This document shows positions 23,877 through 35,164 of a stretch of DNA of 64,000 bases, one piece after another. The first letter of the stretch is position 1, and every line of letters begins with the position of its first letter. The notes under the pieces were generated by a model, which did no database searches, was not told the origin of the DNA, and worked only from the letters and a program-made list of their open reading frames with translations. The translations under genes and the position numbers were made by a program. The stretch comes from Primulina eburnea. Its lineage: Eukaryota > Streptophyta > Magnoliopsida > Lamiales > Gesneriaceae. The stretch covers positions 43,375,642 to 43,439,641 of the forward strand of contig NC_133101.1 in assembly GCF_022965805.1 (NCBI RefSeq), in the 5' to 3' direction.

Positions 23877-26687
23877 CAACTGCAAACCTGTCCAGAAAAG
23901 ATACAGACTAAACAATCAGTCGAACCAAGTCAAAATGCATACTGTGTCATCTGTACAACACACACCTAATACACAGAAGCCGAGAAAAACAATTTGGAAC
24001 ACAGCTACTGGAAAGACAGTTAGACTAATCCAAGTATGGATTCCAAAGGGACTAATTAGTCGTGGACCCAAATAGATATGGGTACCAAATCATATTATGT
24101 ATGTGCTTGCAGGTAACAGGTACAGATAAAAATTCAATATGGTATTTGGACAGCGGTTGCTCACGACATATGACAGGAGATGCAAGTATGCTATCTCAAC
24201 TGACCAAATATAGTGGTCCAAACATCAGTTTCGGAGATAATTCAAAAGGTAAAACCGTGGGTAAGGGTAAGATTATCCATGGTAACTTTACTATTAAAGA
24301 TGTATTATTGGTAGAAAATCTAAAGTATAACTTGATTTGTATAAGTCAGTTATGCGACAATGGATTTTTGGTACAATTTGATAAAAACTCATGCTCAGTT
24401 AAAACATCAACTGATGAAATCATACTAACTGGCAAACGATGTGGGAACACATATAAAGTCAGTTGGAATGAACAGCCTCATGCACCAGTTTGCTTCATTG
24501 CTTCAAATTCATCTCAAAACTGGTTATGGCATAAAAGATTAAATCATTTAAACTTTAAATCAATTGCTTATCTGAGTAAACATTAACTTGTAACTGGTTT
24601 GCCCAAAATAAACTTTTCAAAAGAAAAACTTTGCTCTGCATGTCAGTATGGAAAACAAGTACGATCTTCTTTCAAAAACAAGGGCTGTAAATCTTCATCC
24701 CGATGCTTAGAACTATTGCACATGGATCTCTTTGGTCCAATTCCAGTCATGAGCTTAGGGGGAATGAAATACACCCTGGTGGTCGTAGATGATTTTTCAA
24801 GATTTACTTGGGTTATATTTCTAAAATCCAAAGACCATACGGCTGCACAACTGATTAAACTCTTCAAAAGACTTTTAAATGAAAAATCAGTTGGGATTGA
24901 TCGAATCAAATCTGATCAAGGAACTGAATTCATCAATCAAACACTTTCAAATTTTCTAGAAAATGCTGGAATCAAGCATGAGCTCTCAGCAGCAAGAACT
25001 CCTCAGCAAAACGGTGTAGCTGAGAGAAGAAATCGGACCCTAAAAGAAGCTGCTAGAACAATGCTTGCTGATTCTGGGATTTCTCAAAGATTTTGGGCAG
25101 AGGCAGTAAACACTGCATGTTATACTCAGAACAGATCGATGATTAATAAGAATCATATGAAAACACCATATGAGATCTGGCATAGAAGAAAGAGTATAAT
25201 CACCTATTTCAAAATATTCGGCTGTAGATGCTTCATTCATGATAATGGTAAAAATTACTTAAAAGCATTTGATGCCAAATCTGCAGAAGGTATTTTCCTT
25301 GGATATTCATCAGTTAGTATAGCTTATAGAGTCTTTAATAAGAAAACTTTAAATGTTGAAGAATTTGCGCATGTTAATTTTGATGAAAATGTACTAACTG
25401 ATAAGCCAACTGATCAAGTTGAGCTAGCTGATCGATTGACAGATATAAGTTTGGACGATGATGATAAAGATGAAAGTCATAACAATCCAGACATCTTCCA
25501 AACACCAGAACCAAAGATTTTAGATCAATTAAATGAGCATGAAGTCAATGACAACAATCAATTATTAAAGGAAACTGATAACATTCAAATACCAGCTGTT
25601 GAGACATCAACTGAAGCTGAAAATTGCACTCAGATGCCAACTGAAGAAGTTGCTGATGCAATAAATACAAAATACAGATGGAGAAAATCACATCCACCTC
25701 ATCTGGTAATAGGAAATCCATCTGATCCTGTAAGAACTCGTAATCAAATGTTAAATTTATTTATTCACTCAGCCTTCGTCTCACAATTGGAACCAAAGAA
25801 AACTGATGAAGCTCTTGCTGATCCTAACTGGTTAAATGCTATGCAAGAAGAGCTGAATCAGTTCACTCACAATAACGTCTGGAACTTAGTTCCAAGACCA
25901 ACTTCAAAAACCATTATAGGAACAAAATGGGTGTACAAGAATAAGCTAAATGAGGATGGCTCAGTTATACGCAACAAAGCTAGACTAGTAGCACAAGGAT
26001 ATAGGCAAGAAGAAGGAATTGACTACGATGAGACGTATGCTCCAGTTGCAAGATTGGAAGCAATCAGAATATTTCTTGCTTATGCATCTCACAAAAACTT
26101 CAAAGTTTATCAGATGGATGTGAAAAGTGCATTCCTAAATGGCCAGTTACAAGAAGAAGTATATGTCGAACAACCTCCAGGTTTTGTAAACCACAAATTT
26201 CCTGATCATGTGTACTATTTGAACAAAGCATTATATGGTCTTAAACAAGCTCCCAAGGCTTGGTACGAAACTCTCTCAAAATTCCTAACTGTTCATGACT
26301 TTTCAGTTGGATCAGTCGATAAGACCTTGTTCAAATTTACTAAAAACAATCATATCTTATTAGTTCAGATTTATGTTGATGATATAATTTTTGGGTCAAC
26401 TAACCCCAAATTGTGTGAAAAGTTTGCTAAGTTAATGCAGGATAAGTTTGAAATGAGTATGATGGGTGAACTGACATTTTTTTTTGGACTGCAAGTGAAG
26501 CAACTGGAAACTGGTATATTCATTAGTCAAACAAAATATACAAAGGAGATGCTAAAGAAATTTTGTATGGAATCATGTTCAGCCGCAACAACTCCCATGA
26601 GCTCATCAGTTAAATTAGACACTGACGAAGGGGGAATATCAGTAGAGGCGACATTATACAGAGGGTTAATAGGTTCACTGTTATACC
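23877..26687 (+). pseudogene. pol: Sirevirus(+) pol, first part: protease, integrase, RT
   Basis: Protease motif LDSGCSRHMTGD, then the pre-integrase zinc region (LWHKRLNHL...CSACQYGK). The integrase core follows with [15 protein letters not shown] and GVAERRNRT holding the D, D and E residues, then [10 protein letters not shown] runs from WNLVPRP through [29 protein letters not shown] and [11 protein letters not shown] to YVDD at 26372-26383 and beyond. Defects: a stop at about 24076 just before the protease, and a TAA at about 24584. The frame then runs 697 codons to GSLLYL, where element B interrupts it. Only these two stops plus the insertion break it, so it decayed mildly. Confidence 0.9.
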
Positions 26688-26829
26688 TGTAATGCCCGAG
26701 AATTAATCACTGTTAATCAAAGATTATTGACTTATAATTTAACGTGATTACAAAAGGGCCAACGGAGACACGATTTAAGATAATGCGCGGCCATTTATTT
26801 AGAATTTCAGAATGTATTGCCGAAGCAAT

Positions 26830-26990
26830 ACCGCACCCGCGCTCATGGTTAGACCGCACCCGCGGTGCAATTCCAGTAGGGTAGCAATTTTTGGGAAAAG
26901 TGAGACCGCACCCGCGGTGTTGCTATGACCGCACCCGCGGTGTTGGAGCGCACCCGCGGTCCAGCAGCTACCGCACCCGCGGTGCAACGT
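26830..26990. repeat. CCGCACCCGCGGTG palindrome array (B, 5' LTR)
   Basis: Six units with CCGC and GCGG arms around ACCC; some units start GCGC. Located upstream of the TATA box. Confidence 0.9.
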
Positions 26991-27033
26991 GTTGTGCGGA
27001 AAATGGTGACACCTCTTAGCATGCATGCACGAG

Positions 27034-27042
27034 TATATATAG
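27034..27042 (+). promoter_or_regulatory. TATA box of B 5' LTR
   Basis: TATATATAG about 45 bp after the palindrome array. Confidence 0.6.
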
Positions 27043-27891
27043 CATGAAACCCCTTCGAAAAGCATTGAACTATCGAGAAAAAGGGTCTGAAGAAGAAAGG
27101 AGGAAATCCTTACGCCTTTTCCGAGAAATCCGTCCGCTTGATTTTGAATCTGACTTCGGTATTGAGTTCCTGGAAACGTAGTCTACAACTGGACGTGAGT
27201 TTTACTACGTTTTGACATGTTTTAGAATTATGATATTGTCAGAATTGAATGGAATTCATATATGATGTTCTTGACATATTAGACATCATAGAATCGAAGT
27301 CAGATTAAGAAACAGACTGATTATGGAATTGTTATGAATTTTTAGGGTGTATTGAGTTATACCAGACAGATTTGGATTATGAAGGAATTACAGATTGTAA
27401 TGGATATGAGTTATGAATTGTAACTGTTATCTGGTAATATGGTATTGACGAGGATACTGAGTTTGTACCGTTATGCCGTTGATTTTGAATTAAATCAAGA
27501 TTGATCAGATTGTTATTGAATTGAAAGATATACTGATATGAGATTATTGGTATTGTCATTGCCAGACAGATTGTGAGTTCAGGACTTCGACTGAGCCAGA
27601 AACCGACGAAAGAAAGGTATAAGTCAATGTGGTATTGGGAGATCGACTTCAGTCAGATTGAACTTGAGTTTCCCTAAATCACATACTTTACTTTATTGCA
27701 TTGATATTTGCATGGATTGAATAATATACTTGTTCTCTTGATTTTAGATGACAGGTATTAGACGATTTATCTTGTGACAGAAGTGCCTGATAGTGGTGGA
27801 ATCGCCACGGGCACATTGCACGATGTCTCAAGATAGGATTTTAGCAATTGAGTTACAGTCCATGACGGATAGGTCAGGACACCGGATGTTT

Positions 27892-28021
27892 GGTTATATC
27901 GAGTAATAGGAAATGGGAATTCGTCTATTACGGAATTCGATATAGGAATACCATATATGGTTATATCGAGTAATAGGAACACGGTTCCTTCTATTACGGA
28001 ATTCGATATAGGAACACCACA
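27892..28021. repeat. Tandem inverted-repeat units in B LTR
   Basis: Two copies of a ~67-bp unit, each opening with TATATCGAGTAATAG and closing with CTATTACGGAATTCGATATA, so each can fold as a long hairpin. The same pair is at 41895-42024 in the 3' LTR, and a single diverged unit is in LTR A (around 6858-6905). Confidence 0.8.
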
Positions 28022-28533
28022 TCTGGAAACCGGGATCCCTAGACTAGGATTAAGTCTAGTCTGAATTATAGAATCATGTCGACAGATTGATATTGATTAT
28101 GTTTCAGATTTTGATACATATATCTATTACCTGATTACATGCTTTATATTGTTTTATATGACTGCATGTTTCATTGATTTATACTGGAATTATATTCTCA
28201 CCGGAATTATCCGGCTGTTGTCTTGTCTGTATGTGTACATGACAACAGGTGGGACAGGATCAGGGTCCAGGAGATGAGGAGAGATCGTGATTAGAGTGGA
28301 GGCTCCGGACTTGGATTAGAGATAGGGTTGAACACTTGACATTAGTTGTTAAACCTTAGTTTATTTTGAATGCATGCAGTACAGGACTTGTATTGTATTT
28401 TATACTGATATGTATATGAGTTTGATTTCACTACGTTCCGCATTTTAAAAAAAATTTAGACCCTGTTTTTTATTGATTAATTAGTCCCAATTATGATTAA
28501 GAACTTGATTAGCGTCCGGGTCCCCACAACAGG

Positions 28534-28545
28534 TGGTATCAGAGC
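28534..28545 (+). promoter_or_regulatory. Primer binding site of B
   Basis: TGGTATCAGAGC, five bases after the LTR end; initiator Met-tRNA type. Confidence 0.9.
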
Positions 28546-28787
28546 GATAGATCCTTGAGATTGAGATAGGAGCTAGTGAGCGGGGTAGAATGTGTTTTAT
28601 CTCCTGCTTGTGATTGCTAGCATGATTTACTGCTTTATAATGCATGTTTATCTGTTTATCTGACTTGATTTGAAAACATGTATTATTGAGAACGAATCAG
28701 ACCCGATTCTGGATCAGCAGTAAGATGATCGGAGGAGGACTGAAATAGAACTTTGGGTTGGGGTTCCTAATCCTTTTGATTTCAGAT

Positions 28788-29174
28788 ATGCCTCCGAGAA
28801 GAATACCAGAACAGGGAAGTACATCGAATCCTCCCATGGATGTGACTCCTACACCGATGGAGCAACTGTTGAAAAGATTTCAGTCTTTCCATCCACCGAC
28901 TTTGAAAGGTACGGAGAATTCCGTGGAATGTGAAAGTTGGTTGGACGATATTGAATCGATATTTGAATCTTTGGAATATACGGAGGAAAAGAGGGTGAAA
29001 CTGATAGGACACCAATTGCATGATGTGGCTAAACACTGGTGGATCACGACGAAACGGGCATTGGAACAACAAGGTACGGCCATTACCTGGAGTGTGTTTA
29101 AGTCTGAATTTTATCTGCGGTTCTTCCCAGTATCTTATAGGAAGGACAAGGGAGCCGAGTTTGCAAACTTTACA
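28788..29174 (+). pseudogene. gag: B gag, first part (interrupted by C)
   Basis: Starts at the ATG giving MPPRRIPEQGST; the frame also has an upstream ATG (28758) that is less plausible. Gag core motifs: FHPPTLKG, WLDDIESIFESLEY, HDVAKHWW and the TWSVFKSEFYLRFFP block. After GAEFANF the frame runs into element C's LTR; the target duplication TTACA is at 29170-29174. Gag continues at 36503. Confidence 0.9.
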
Positions 29175-29249
29175 TGTAGTATCCCGATGCCTAATTTGAG
29201 TTAATTATTGGATTAATTGTATTTCGGTGGGATCGGAAGGACCGAACCG

Positions 29250-29486
29250 GGTTCGGATCGTCCGAAGTTGGTTCGGATCGTCCGAAGTGGGTTCGGATGG
29301 ACCGTTCTGTTCGGAGTCAGACGAGTCATGTCATGTCAGAGTTCGGATCGTCCGATCAGGGTTCGGATCGTCCGAAGACAGGTGGCTGGACACGTGGAAG
29401 ACATGCAATGTTCGGATCGTCCGAAGTGGATCGGATCGTCCGAAGTGTACCGGATCGGAGCGTCCGAAGTGGATCGGATCGTCCGA
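29250..29486. repeat. TTCGGATCGTCCGAA palindrome array (C, 5' LTR)
   Basis: About eight units with TTCGGA and TCCGAA arms around TCG, in 240 bp; the last four have GATCGGA or CGGAGCG variants. The final unit ends about 8 bp before the TATA box. The same array is at 35240-35476. Confidence 0.93.
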
Positions 29487-29493
29487 TCGTTGT

Positions 29494-29502
29494 CTATAAA
29501 TA
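29494..29502 (+). promoter_or_regulatory. TATA box of C 5' LTR
   Basis: CTATAAATA, a consensus plant TATA box, directly after the palindrome array. Expected transcription start near 29530. Confidence 0.8.
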
Positions 29503-30516
29503 GAAGCGCGAGGCTTCACTTTTCACTCGCCAATTCCGAGAGTTCCAGAGCGTTTTAGTCGTTTCTGATGGGTTTCTAGTCTTTTCCCGAGGTTCGGGCA
29601 CTAGCGGGGAGCTACTGGTTTTGTAGCGGAGCTGTGCTCTAGTTGGGGGCTAGCGGCATCAGTGGGCTGACTACGGACGCAGGTATAGTTCTGGGTTCCC
29701 TTTGAGATTTGGGAGTATCTATTAGTCTAGTTAAGGCTTTTAGATGTGGTTTAGTGATATGGTATCACTTGGATTGTAGGCTTGATTCTAGGGCTGATTG
29801 CTAGGATCTACTGATTTGAGGTACGAAAGTACTATCCGAGATAGCAGGATTGAGTATGCTTTACTATGTGTTGCATGTTTATATGTTGCATTATTATCTG
29901 TCATATGATGCATGGTTTATTATGCGGCATTTGCATAATCATGTTGAGCCTGATTATCTTTGAGATAGCCTGTTGAGAGGGTGCTCAGCCCTCATTTGTT
30001 GTGGATGGTTGGACCCCGTTGGCCGACGGTGGTCAGGTCACCGGTATATCCACAGGTTCATTTGGTATGGGAGCCACCTCCTGGTGCGACGGCGCAGAGT
30101 GCTACATACCTTGACGTCATTTGTCTGAGCAGTATTTCGATATACCCAGATCCTGGTATCCAGTACATTTTGCATACATGCATGTCATAGTCTTGTATAC
30201 TCATGCTTTCGGTACTGAGCGTTTTATGCTCACGTCCTCGGTTTATCTCTGTTTTGGACACCCTATTCGATGGGGCAGGTCTCAGGTTAGACGGTCCAGG
30301 AGGGAGTGGACAGGGAGCTGGCAGAGGTTGACCTGTAGTTGTTGGTATTTGTTCTTGGAATTTAGTTCGATCTGGTTGTTTAAGTATTTTGTACTTACAG
30401 ATTCGATTGGGTTGTATTATTGTTTTTCCGCTGTTTACCTGATTCAGTTTTAAATGTTAATTTTGCATGCTTAAGTTCTGATTAGTAGGTGATTCTGGAA
30501 CGGGTCACTACATTTA

Positions 30517-30528
30517 TGGTATCAGAGC
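30517..30528 (+). promoter_or_regulatory. Primer binding site of C
   Basis: TGGTATCAGAGC, four bases after the LTR end; initiator Met-tRNA type. Confidence 0.93.
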
Positions 30529-30597
30529 ATGCATTGAGATTTTGGGATTTAGAACTGTTCTTTTGGGTTTAATCTCTGGTAACTTTTGTAGCGAGAG

Positions 30598-33500
30598 ATG
30601 TCTGGTTATGACGACGATGCTAGTAGTCATGGCAGCGTTGGACGCTGGGGAGACCGCGACGATCGGGAGCGTCGTCGAGAGCATCGAGAACGTCGTCAAC
30701 ACCGTCGTGATGAGCCTCGGAGTTTTAGTATGCATCGGTTCTTGCAGATGGGGCCGAAACCTCTTTCGGGCGGTGAGACTCCGGATGTTGCGGAGAATTG
30801 GCTTGAGAGGATGGAGAGCTGCTTCAAGACTTTTCAGTGCTCGGCGGAGCAGCAAATTGATACCCTTGATTTCTTGCTGGAGGGTGGTGCGCGTAAGTGG
30901 TGGAGGTCTACCTCTGCACCGATAGTTCAGCGACAGGGTCGAGTTCTTTGGGCCGATTTCCGAGCCGCTTTCATGTTGCTTTACTTTCCGCCAGCTCTTC
31001 TGCAGACCAAGGCGATTGAGTTGATCAATCTGAAGCAGGGAAGTTTGTCTGTTGATGAGTATCAACAGAAGTTCTTTGAGTTGCTTCCGTATGTTCCACA
31101 TGTCAGTGATAATGCTATGGCCAAGTATAACCATTTTCTCCAGGGCCTCAATCAGGATATTTATGATCGGGTTGTTGTCTGTGATGATCCGACATCGTAT
31201 GAGGGTCTTGTGAACCGATGTCGCCAGGCTGAGGGCAGTTTGCTGAGAGGTCGAGCCATGCAGTCTGCTCGTCCTACTAGTTCTTTGGGTCCCCGCGCCC
31301 AAACATTTAAGAAGGCTGGATCTACTTCTTCTTCCTCTGGATCTGGAGGAGTTCACCATTTTGGGAGGAAGAAAGGCCCGTGTCTTAATTGCGGGAAGGA
31401 TCATCCGACGGAGCGTTGTCGCAAGGTTGCGGGTGCTTGTTACAAGTGCGGTGAGATGGGCCACATGAAGAGAGATTGTCCACAGACGGGCGGAGGATCA
31501 GGATCTGGTTCTCAGGCTTCAGTTCATCAGAGGCCACAGCAGGGACAGTCTACTCAGGGTTCTAACCTCCGACCGCGTACTCAAGGGCAGGTCTTTGCTC
31601 TTAACCAGGATCAGGTGGCTGAGGAGAACGAGAGAGTTATCGCAGGTGTGTTTTTATTATGTGGATTACCTGCTTACGTTCTCATTGATACTGGTGCATC
31701 GCATTCATTCATATCTGCGAGATTTGCTAAGCGTCATAAGTTACCTTTCACTTCTTTGGACGTTGTGGTATCTGTTTCCACGCCGATGGGTCATTCGGTG
31801 CTAGCTAAACGTCTAGTTTTGGGTTGTCCTCTAGAATTTGAGGGAAATATTTTAACTGCTAATTTGATGATTCTTGCGATGGAGGATTTTGATTGCATTC
31901 TGGGAATAGATGTGCTGACTGTGTTTAGAGCTACTGTGGACTGTTATCAGAAGTTTGTGCAGTTTCGCCCAATTGAGGGCGACAGTTGGTTTTTCTATGG
32001 AGAGGGAGCGCGACCCCCGATGCCTGTGGTTTCTGCTCTGAAAGCCTGTCGTGCTTTAGAGTCGGGCGGGGAAGGCTACCTTATCTATGCTATTGATTCG
32101 TCCGCAGTTAGTGTCGGTATCAGTGACATTCCAGTGGTTTGCGATTTTCCGGATGTTTTTCCCGAGGAGATTCCTGGTTTTCCTCCCGTTCGGGAAGTGG
32201 ATTTCGGCATTGATTTAGTGCCAGGCACGGCACCAATCTCTAGAGCTCCTTATCGTTTAGCTCCATCGGAGATGCAAGAATTGAAACAGCAGTTGCAGGA
32301 TCTTCTTGACAAGGGGTATATTCGACCCAGTGTGTCTCCGTGGGGAGCACCAGTTCTTTTTGTCAAAAAGAAGGATGGTTCTATGCGGCTCTGCATAGAT
32401 TATCGGCAGTTGAATCGTGCTACGATAAAGAATAAGTATCCGTTGCCACGGATTGATGATTTATTTGATCAACTGCAAGGTACCTCTGTATATTCCAAGA
32501 TTGATTTAAGGTCTGGTTATCATCAGCTTCGAGTTCATCAGGGAGACATATCGAAGACTGCATTCAGGACCCGGTACGGGCATTATGAGTTTCTGGTTAT
32601 GCCTTTTGGGGTGACGAATGCACCAGCAGTTTTTATGGATCTGATGAATCGGGTATTTCGGGATTTCTTGGATAAGTTTGTTGTGGTGTTTATAGATGAT
32701 ATCTTAATCTATTCGCATAATCAGCAAGAGCACGTACAACACTTAAGGATTATTTTGCAGACACTTCGCGAGAATCAGCTTTATGCGAAGTTGAGTAAAT
32801 GTGAGTTTTGGACTGACAGAGTTGTATTCCTTGGTCATGTCATTTCTAGCAAGGGAGTTTCAGTTGACCCGAGCAAGGTGGAAGCGGTATTGAACTGGTC
32901 GCGTCCAACGACAGTAGCCGAGATCCGCAGTTTTCTGGGATTGGCTGGGTATTATCGCCGTTTCATTGTCAACTTCTCTCAGATTGCTAAGCCACTCACT
33001 CAGCTCACTCGGAAAGATGTTTCATTTGAGTGGACATCAGAGTGCGAAGAGAGTTTTCTGGAACTTCGCAGACGTTTGACATCTGCGCCTGTTTTGGCTT
33101 TACCGTCTGGATCTGGTGGTTTCAGTGTCTACACCGATGCTTCTTTGCAGGGACTAGGGTGTGTTCTGATGCAGAATGAGCATGTGATTGCTTATGCGTC
33201 GAGACAGTTGAAGTCTCATGAGGAAAACTATCCTGTTCATGATCTGGAATTAGCAGCGATCGTTTTTGCTTTGAAAATCTGGCGCCATTATTTGTATGGT
33301 GAGCGATTTGAGATTTTCACTGATCATAAGAGTTTGAAGTATCTGTTCACTCAGGCTGAGTTGAACATGCGTCAGCGTCGTTGGATGGATCTACTCAAGG
33401 ATTATGATTGTGAGATCAAGTATCATCCAGGATCTGCGAATCTCACGGCCGATGCTCTTAGTCGGAAGGTGAGATTGTCTGCTCTTCAGACTTGTGCTGT

Positions 33501-35025
33501 ATCTGAGATTATTCAGGATTTCTGTTCGATGGGATTCAATTGTAAGCATCGGAAGGGAACCGACGGTATCCGTGTAGCTACTATTTTGTCTGAGCCAGTT
33601 CTGTATTCTCGGATTAGAGATGCTCAGATGTCTGATTCTAAGGTTCAGAAATTAGCTCGGTTGGCTGATGGAGATAATACTTCTGGATTCCACTATCAGT
33701 CCAAGGGTCTTTTGTGTTTATCTGGTCGTGTTGTTGTACCGGAAGATGACACTTTGAGGGAGGAGATTTTATCCCAGGCTCATCGTAGCAAGTTGAGTGT
33801 TCATCCGGGGAGCAACAAGATGTATAAGGATTTGAGGACTCGATTTTGGTGGAAAGGTATGAAACGTAATGTTTATCAGTATGTCTCCAAGTGCCTAGTC
33901 TGTCAGCAGGTGAAGGCTGAGTATCGACGACCTGGAGGGTTATTGCAGAATCTTCCTATTCCGAAGTGGAAGTGGGAGCATATCACGATGGACTTCGTGA
34001 CTCACTTGCCTATGTCTGTGGGGAATAGAGATGCTATCTGGGTGGTAGTGGATCGGCTTACTAAGTCTGCCCATTTTCTTCCGTATAACAGAGATTTCAC
34101 TTTCGATCGGATGGCACGGTTGTACATTCAGGAGATTGTACGGTTTCATGGTGTGCCCGTGAGTATCGTTAGTGACAGAGATCCTCGTTTTACATCTAGA
34201 TTTTGGGGCAGCTTTCAGCAAGCTTTGGGCACTACCTTGAGTCTGAGTACTGCATATCACCCAGAGACTGACGGTCAGTCAGAGAGGACTATTCGTACTC
34301 TTGAGGATATGTTGAGATCTTGTGTGATGGATTTCGGGCCAGCTTGGCAGGATCATCTGCCACTGATAGAGTTTGCATACAACAACAGTTTTCATAGGAG
34401 TATTGGTATGTCTCCGTTTGAAGCATTGTATGGTCGACGTTGTCGTACTCCTTTGTTCTGGGAAGAAGTCGGAGAACGACAGGTCGAGGGTCCGGAATTG
34501 ATTCAGCAGGCCATGGACAAAGTTCTTGTGATCAAACAGCGGATTAAGACTGCTCAGGATCGACAAGCAAGTTATGCGAACTCCAAGCGCAGACCTCTTC
34601 ATTTTGATGCAGGCGAGAAAGTGTTTCTCAAGGTATCACCTTTTCGGAGGATTCTGAGGTTTGGACTCAAGGGTAAGCTATCTCCGAGATTCATTGGCCC
34701 TTTTGAGATCTTAGAATGCGTGGGAGATTTGGCCTACAGATTAGCTTTGCCACCGTATCTGTCTAGTGTTCACAATGTGTTTCATGTGTCCTTGTTGAGA
34801 CGATACGTAGCGGATGAGTCTCATGTTTTGCATCCAACAGAAGTTCAGCTGAATCCGGATTTGTCTTTTGTGGAAAGACCGGTTTCGATCTTAGACCGGA
34901 AGGATAAGGTACTGCGGAATAAGACTATTCCTCTTGTCTTAGTGCAGTGGCAGCGCCGAGGTACTGAAGAAGCTACTTGGGAGCTAGAGAGTCGCATGCG
35001 GTCAGAGCATCCAGAGATGTTCTAG
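30598..35025 (+). CDS. gag-pol: C gag-pol polyprotein, intact, with chromodomain
   Basis: 1475 residues in one frame, the whole replication machinery of a Ty3/gypsy Tekay element. N-terminal Arg-rich leader; gag core to about residue 230; Cys/His motif [13 protein letters not shown] and zinc knuckle [14 protein letters not shown] (about 262-294); protease DTGASHSF with Asp364; RT with FIDDILIYS, catalytic Asp700-701; RNase H starting at TDAS, Asp847, through DHKSLKYLF and TADALSRK. Integrase follows with a HHCC zinc finger ([10 protein letters not shown]...CLVCQQ) and D,D35E residues Asp1132, Asp1193 and Glu1229, then FIGPFEIL. The C-terminal 55 residues are the chromodomain-like tail with [11 protein letters not shown]. 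All catalytic residues are present and no stop or frame change is seen. The start follows the leader without a closer in-frame ATG. Gag and pol are fused, so the gag:pol ratio must be set after translation. Confidence 0.97.
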   Translation: MSGYDDDASSHGSVGRWGDRDDRERRREHRERRQHRRDEPRSFSMHRFLQMGPKPLSGGETPDVAENWLERMESCFKTFQCSAEQQIDTLDFLLEGGARKWWRSTSAPIVQRQGRVLWADFRAAFMLLYFPPALLQTKAIELINLKQGSLSVDEYQQKFFELLPYVPHVSDNAMAKYNHFLQGLNQDIYDRVVVCDDPTSYEGLVNRCRQAEGSLLRGRAMQSARPTSSLGPRAQTFKKAGSTSSSSGSGGVHHFGRKKGPCLNCGKDHPTERCRKVAGACYKCGEMGHMKRDCPQTGGGSGSGSQASVHQRPQQGQSTQGSNLRPRTQGQVFALNQDQVAEENERVIAGVFLLCGLPAYVLIDTGASHSFISARFAKRHKLPFTSLDVVVSVSTPMGHSVLAKRLVLGCPLEFEGNILTANLMILAMEDFDCILGIDVLTVFRATVDCYQKFVQFRPIEGDSWFFYGEGARPPMPVVSALKACRALESGGEGYLIYAIDSSAVSVGISDIPVVCDFPDVFPEEIPGFPPVREVDFGIDLVPGTAPISRAPYRLAPSEMQELKQQLQDLLDKGYIRPSVSPWGAPVLFVKKKDGSMRLCIDYRQLNRATIKNKYPLPRIDDLFDQLQGTSVYSKIDLRSGYHQLRVHQGDISKTAFRTRYGHYEFLVMPFGVTNAPAVFMDLMNRVFRDFLDKFVVVFIDDILIYSHNQQEHVQHLRIILQTLRENQLYAKLSKCEFWTDRVVFLGHVISSKGVSVDPSKVEAVLNWSRPTTVAEIRSFLGLAGYYRRFIVNFSQIAKPLTQLTRKDVSFEWTSECEESFLELRRRLTSAPVLALPSGSGGFSVYTDASLQGLGCVLMQNEHVIAYASRQLKSHEENYPVHDLELAAIVFALKIWRHYLYGERFEIFTDHKSLKYLFTQAELNMRQRRWMDLLKDYDCEIKYHPGSANLTADALSRKVRLSALQTCAVSEIIQDFCSMGFNCKHRKGTDGIRVATILSEPVLYSRIRDAQMSDSKVQKLARLADGDNTSGFHYQSKGLLCLSGRVVVPEDDTLREEILSQAHRSKLSVHPGSNKMYKDLRTRFWWKGMKRNVYQYVSKCLVCQQVKAEYRRPGGLLQNLPIPKWKWEHITMDFVTHLPMSVGNRDAIWVVVDRLTKSAHFLPYNRDFTFDRMARLYIQEIVRFHGVPVSIVSDRDPRFTSRFWGSFQQALGTTLSLSTAYHPETDGQSERTIRTLEDMLRSCVMDFGPAWQDHLPLIEFAYNNSFHRSIGMSPFEALYGRRCRTPLFWEEVGERQVEGPELIQQAMDKVLVIKQRIKTAQDRQASYANSKRRPLHFDAGEKVFLKVSPFRRILRFGLKGKLSPRFIGPFEILECVGDLAYRLALPPYLSSVHNVFHVSLLRRYVADESHVLHPTEVQLNPDLSFVERPVSILDRKDKVLRNKTIPLVLVQWQRRGTEEATWELESRMRSEHPEMF

Positions 35026-35128
35026 TTGTAGTATTTTCAGTTATGATTGTAATTTCAGTTGTGCTTTCAGTTGTAATTCATTCTTAAGTTGAATGTATTG
35101 TTGTTCAGAATTGTCATTCTTCAGACTC

Positions 35129-35146
35129 GATTTCGCGGACGAAATC
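35129..35146 (+). promoter_or_regulatory. Stem-loop before the C polypurine tract
   Basis: GATTTCG, loop CGGA, CGAAATC. Stem identical to B's, loop different by one base. Confidence 0.6.
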
Positions 35147-35151
35147 CTTTT

Positions 35152-35164
35152 TAGAGGGGGAGAA
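35152..35164 (+). promoter_or_regulatory. Polypurine tract of C
   Basis: TAGAGGGGGAGAA directly before the 3' LTR. Confidence 0.9.

Larger units (their letters stand above)
26688..28528 (+). repeat. 5' LTR of B
   Basis: 1841 bp. Array of GC-rich palindromes at 26830-26990 (six units), TATA box at 27034-27042, tandem 67-bp inverted-repeat units at 27892-28021. It is 23 bp longer than the 3' LTR because of one extra palindrome unit. Confidence 0.95.
29175..30512 (+). repeat. 5' LTR of C
   Basis: Palindrome array 29250-29486, TATA box 29494-29502, then the transcribed R/U5 part. Ends CACTACA. Short frames rich in Arg/Ser here come from the repeat. Confidence 0.97.

Noticed and set aside
28782..29083. 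Minus-strand ORFs opposite B gag
   Set aside because: Shadow frames of gag with no promoter signal or homologue.
29250..29486. CRISPR-like array of short palindromes
   Set aside because: Unequal spacing, no leader or cas genes, plant retrotransposon context; it is an LTR promoter repeat.
29217..29558. Arg/Ser-rich ORFs in C's LTR, repeated at 35207-35548
   Set aside because: Frames through the TTCGGATCGTCCGAA repeats; identical in both LTRs because the LTRs are identical.
30514..31464. 316-codon minus-strand ORF opposite C's gag
   Set aside because: It lies entirely opposite the real gag and primer-site region, has a low-complexity Arg/Ser/Leu/Thr composition, no TATA box or domain, and is explained by codon bias of the sense gene.
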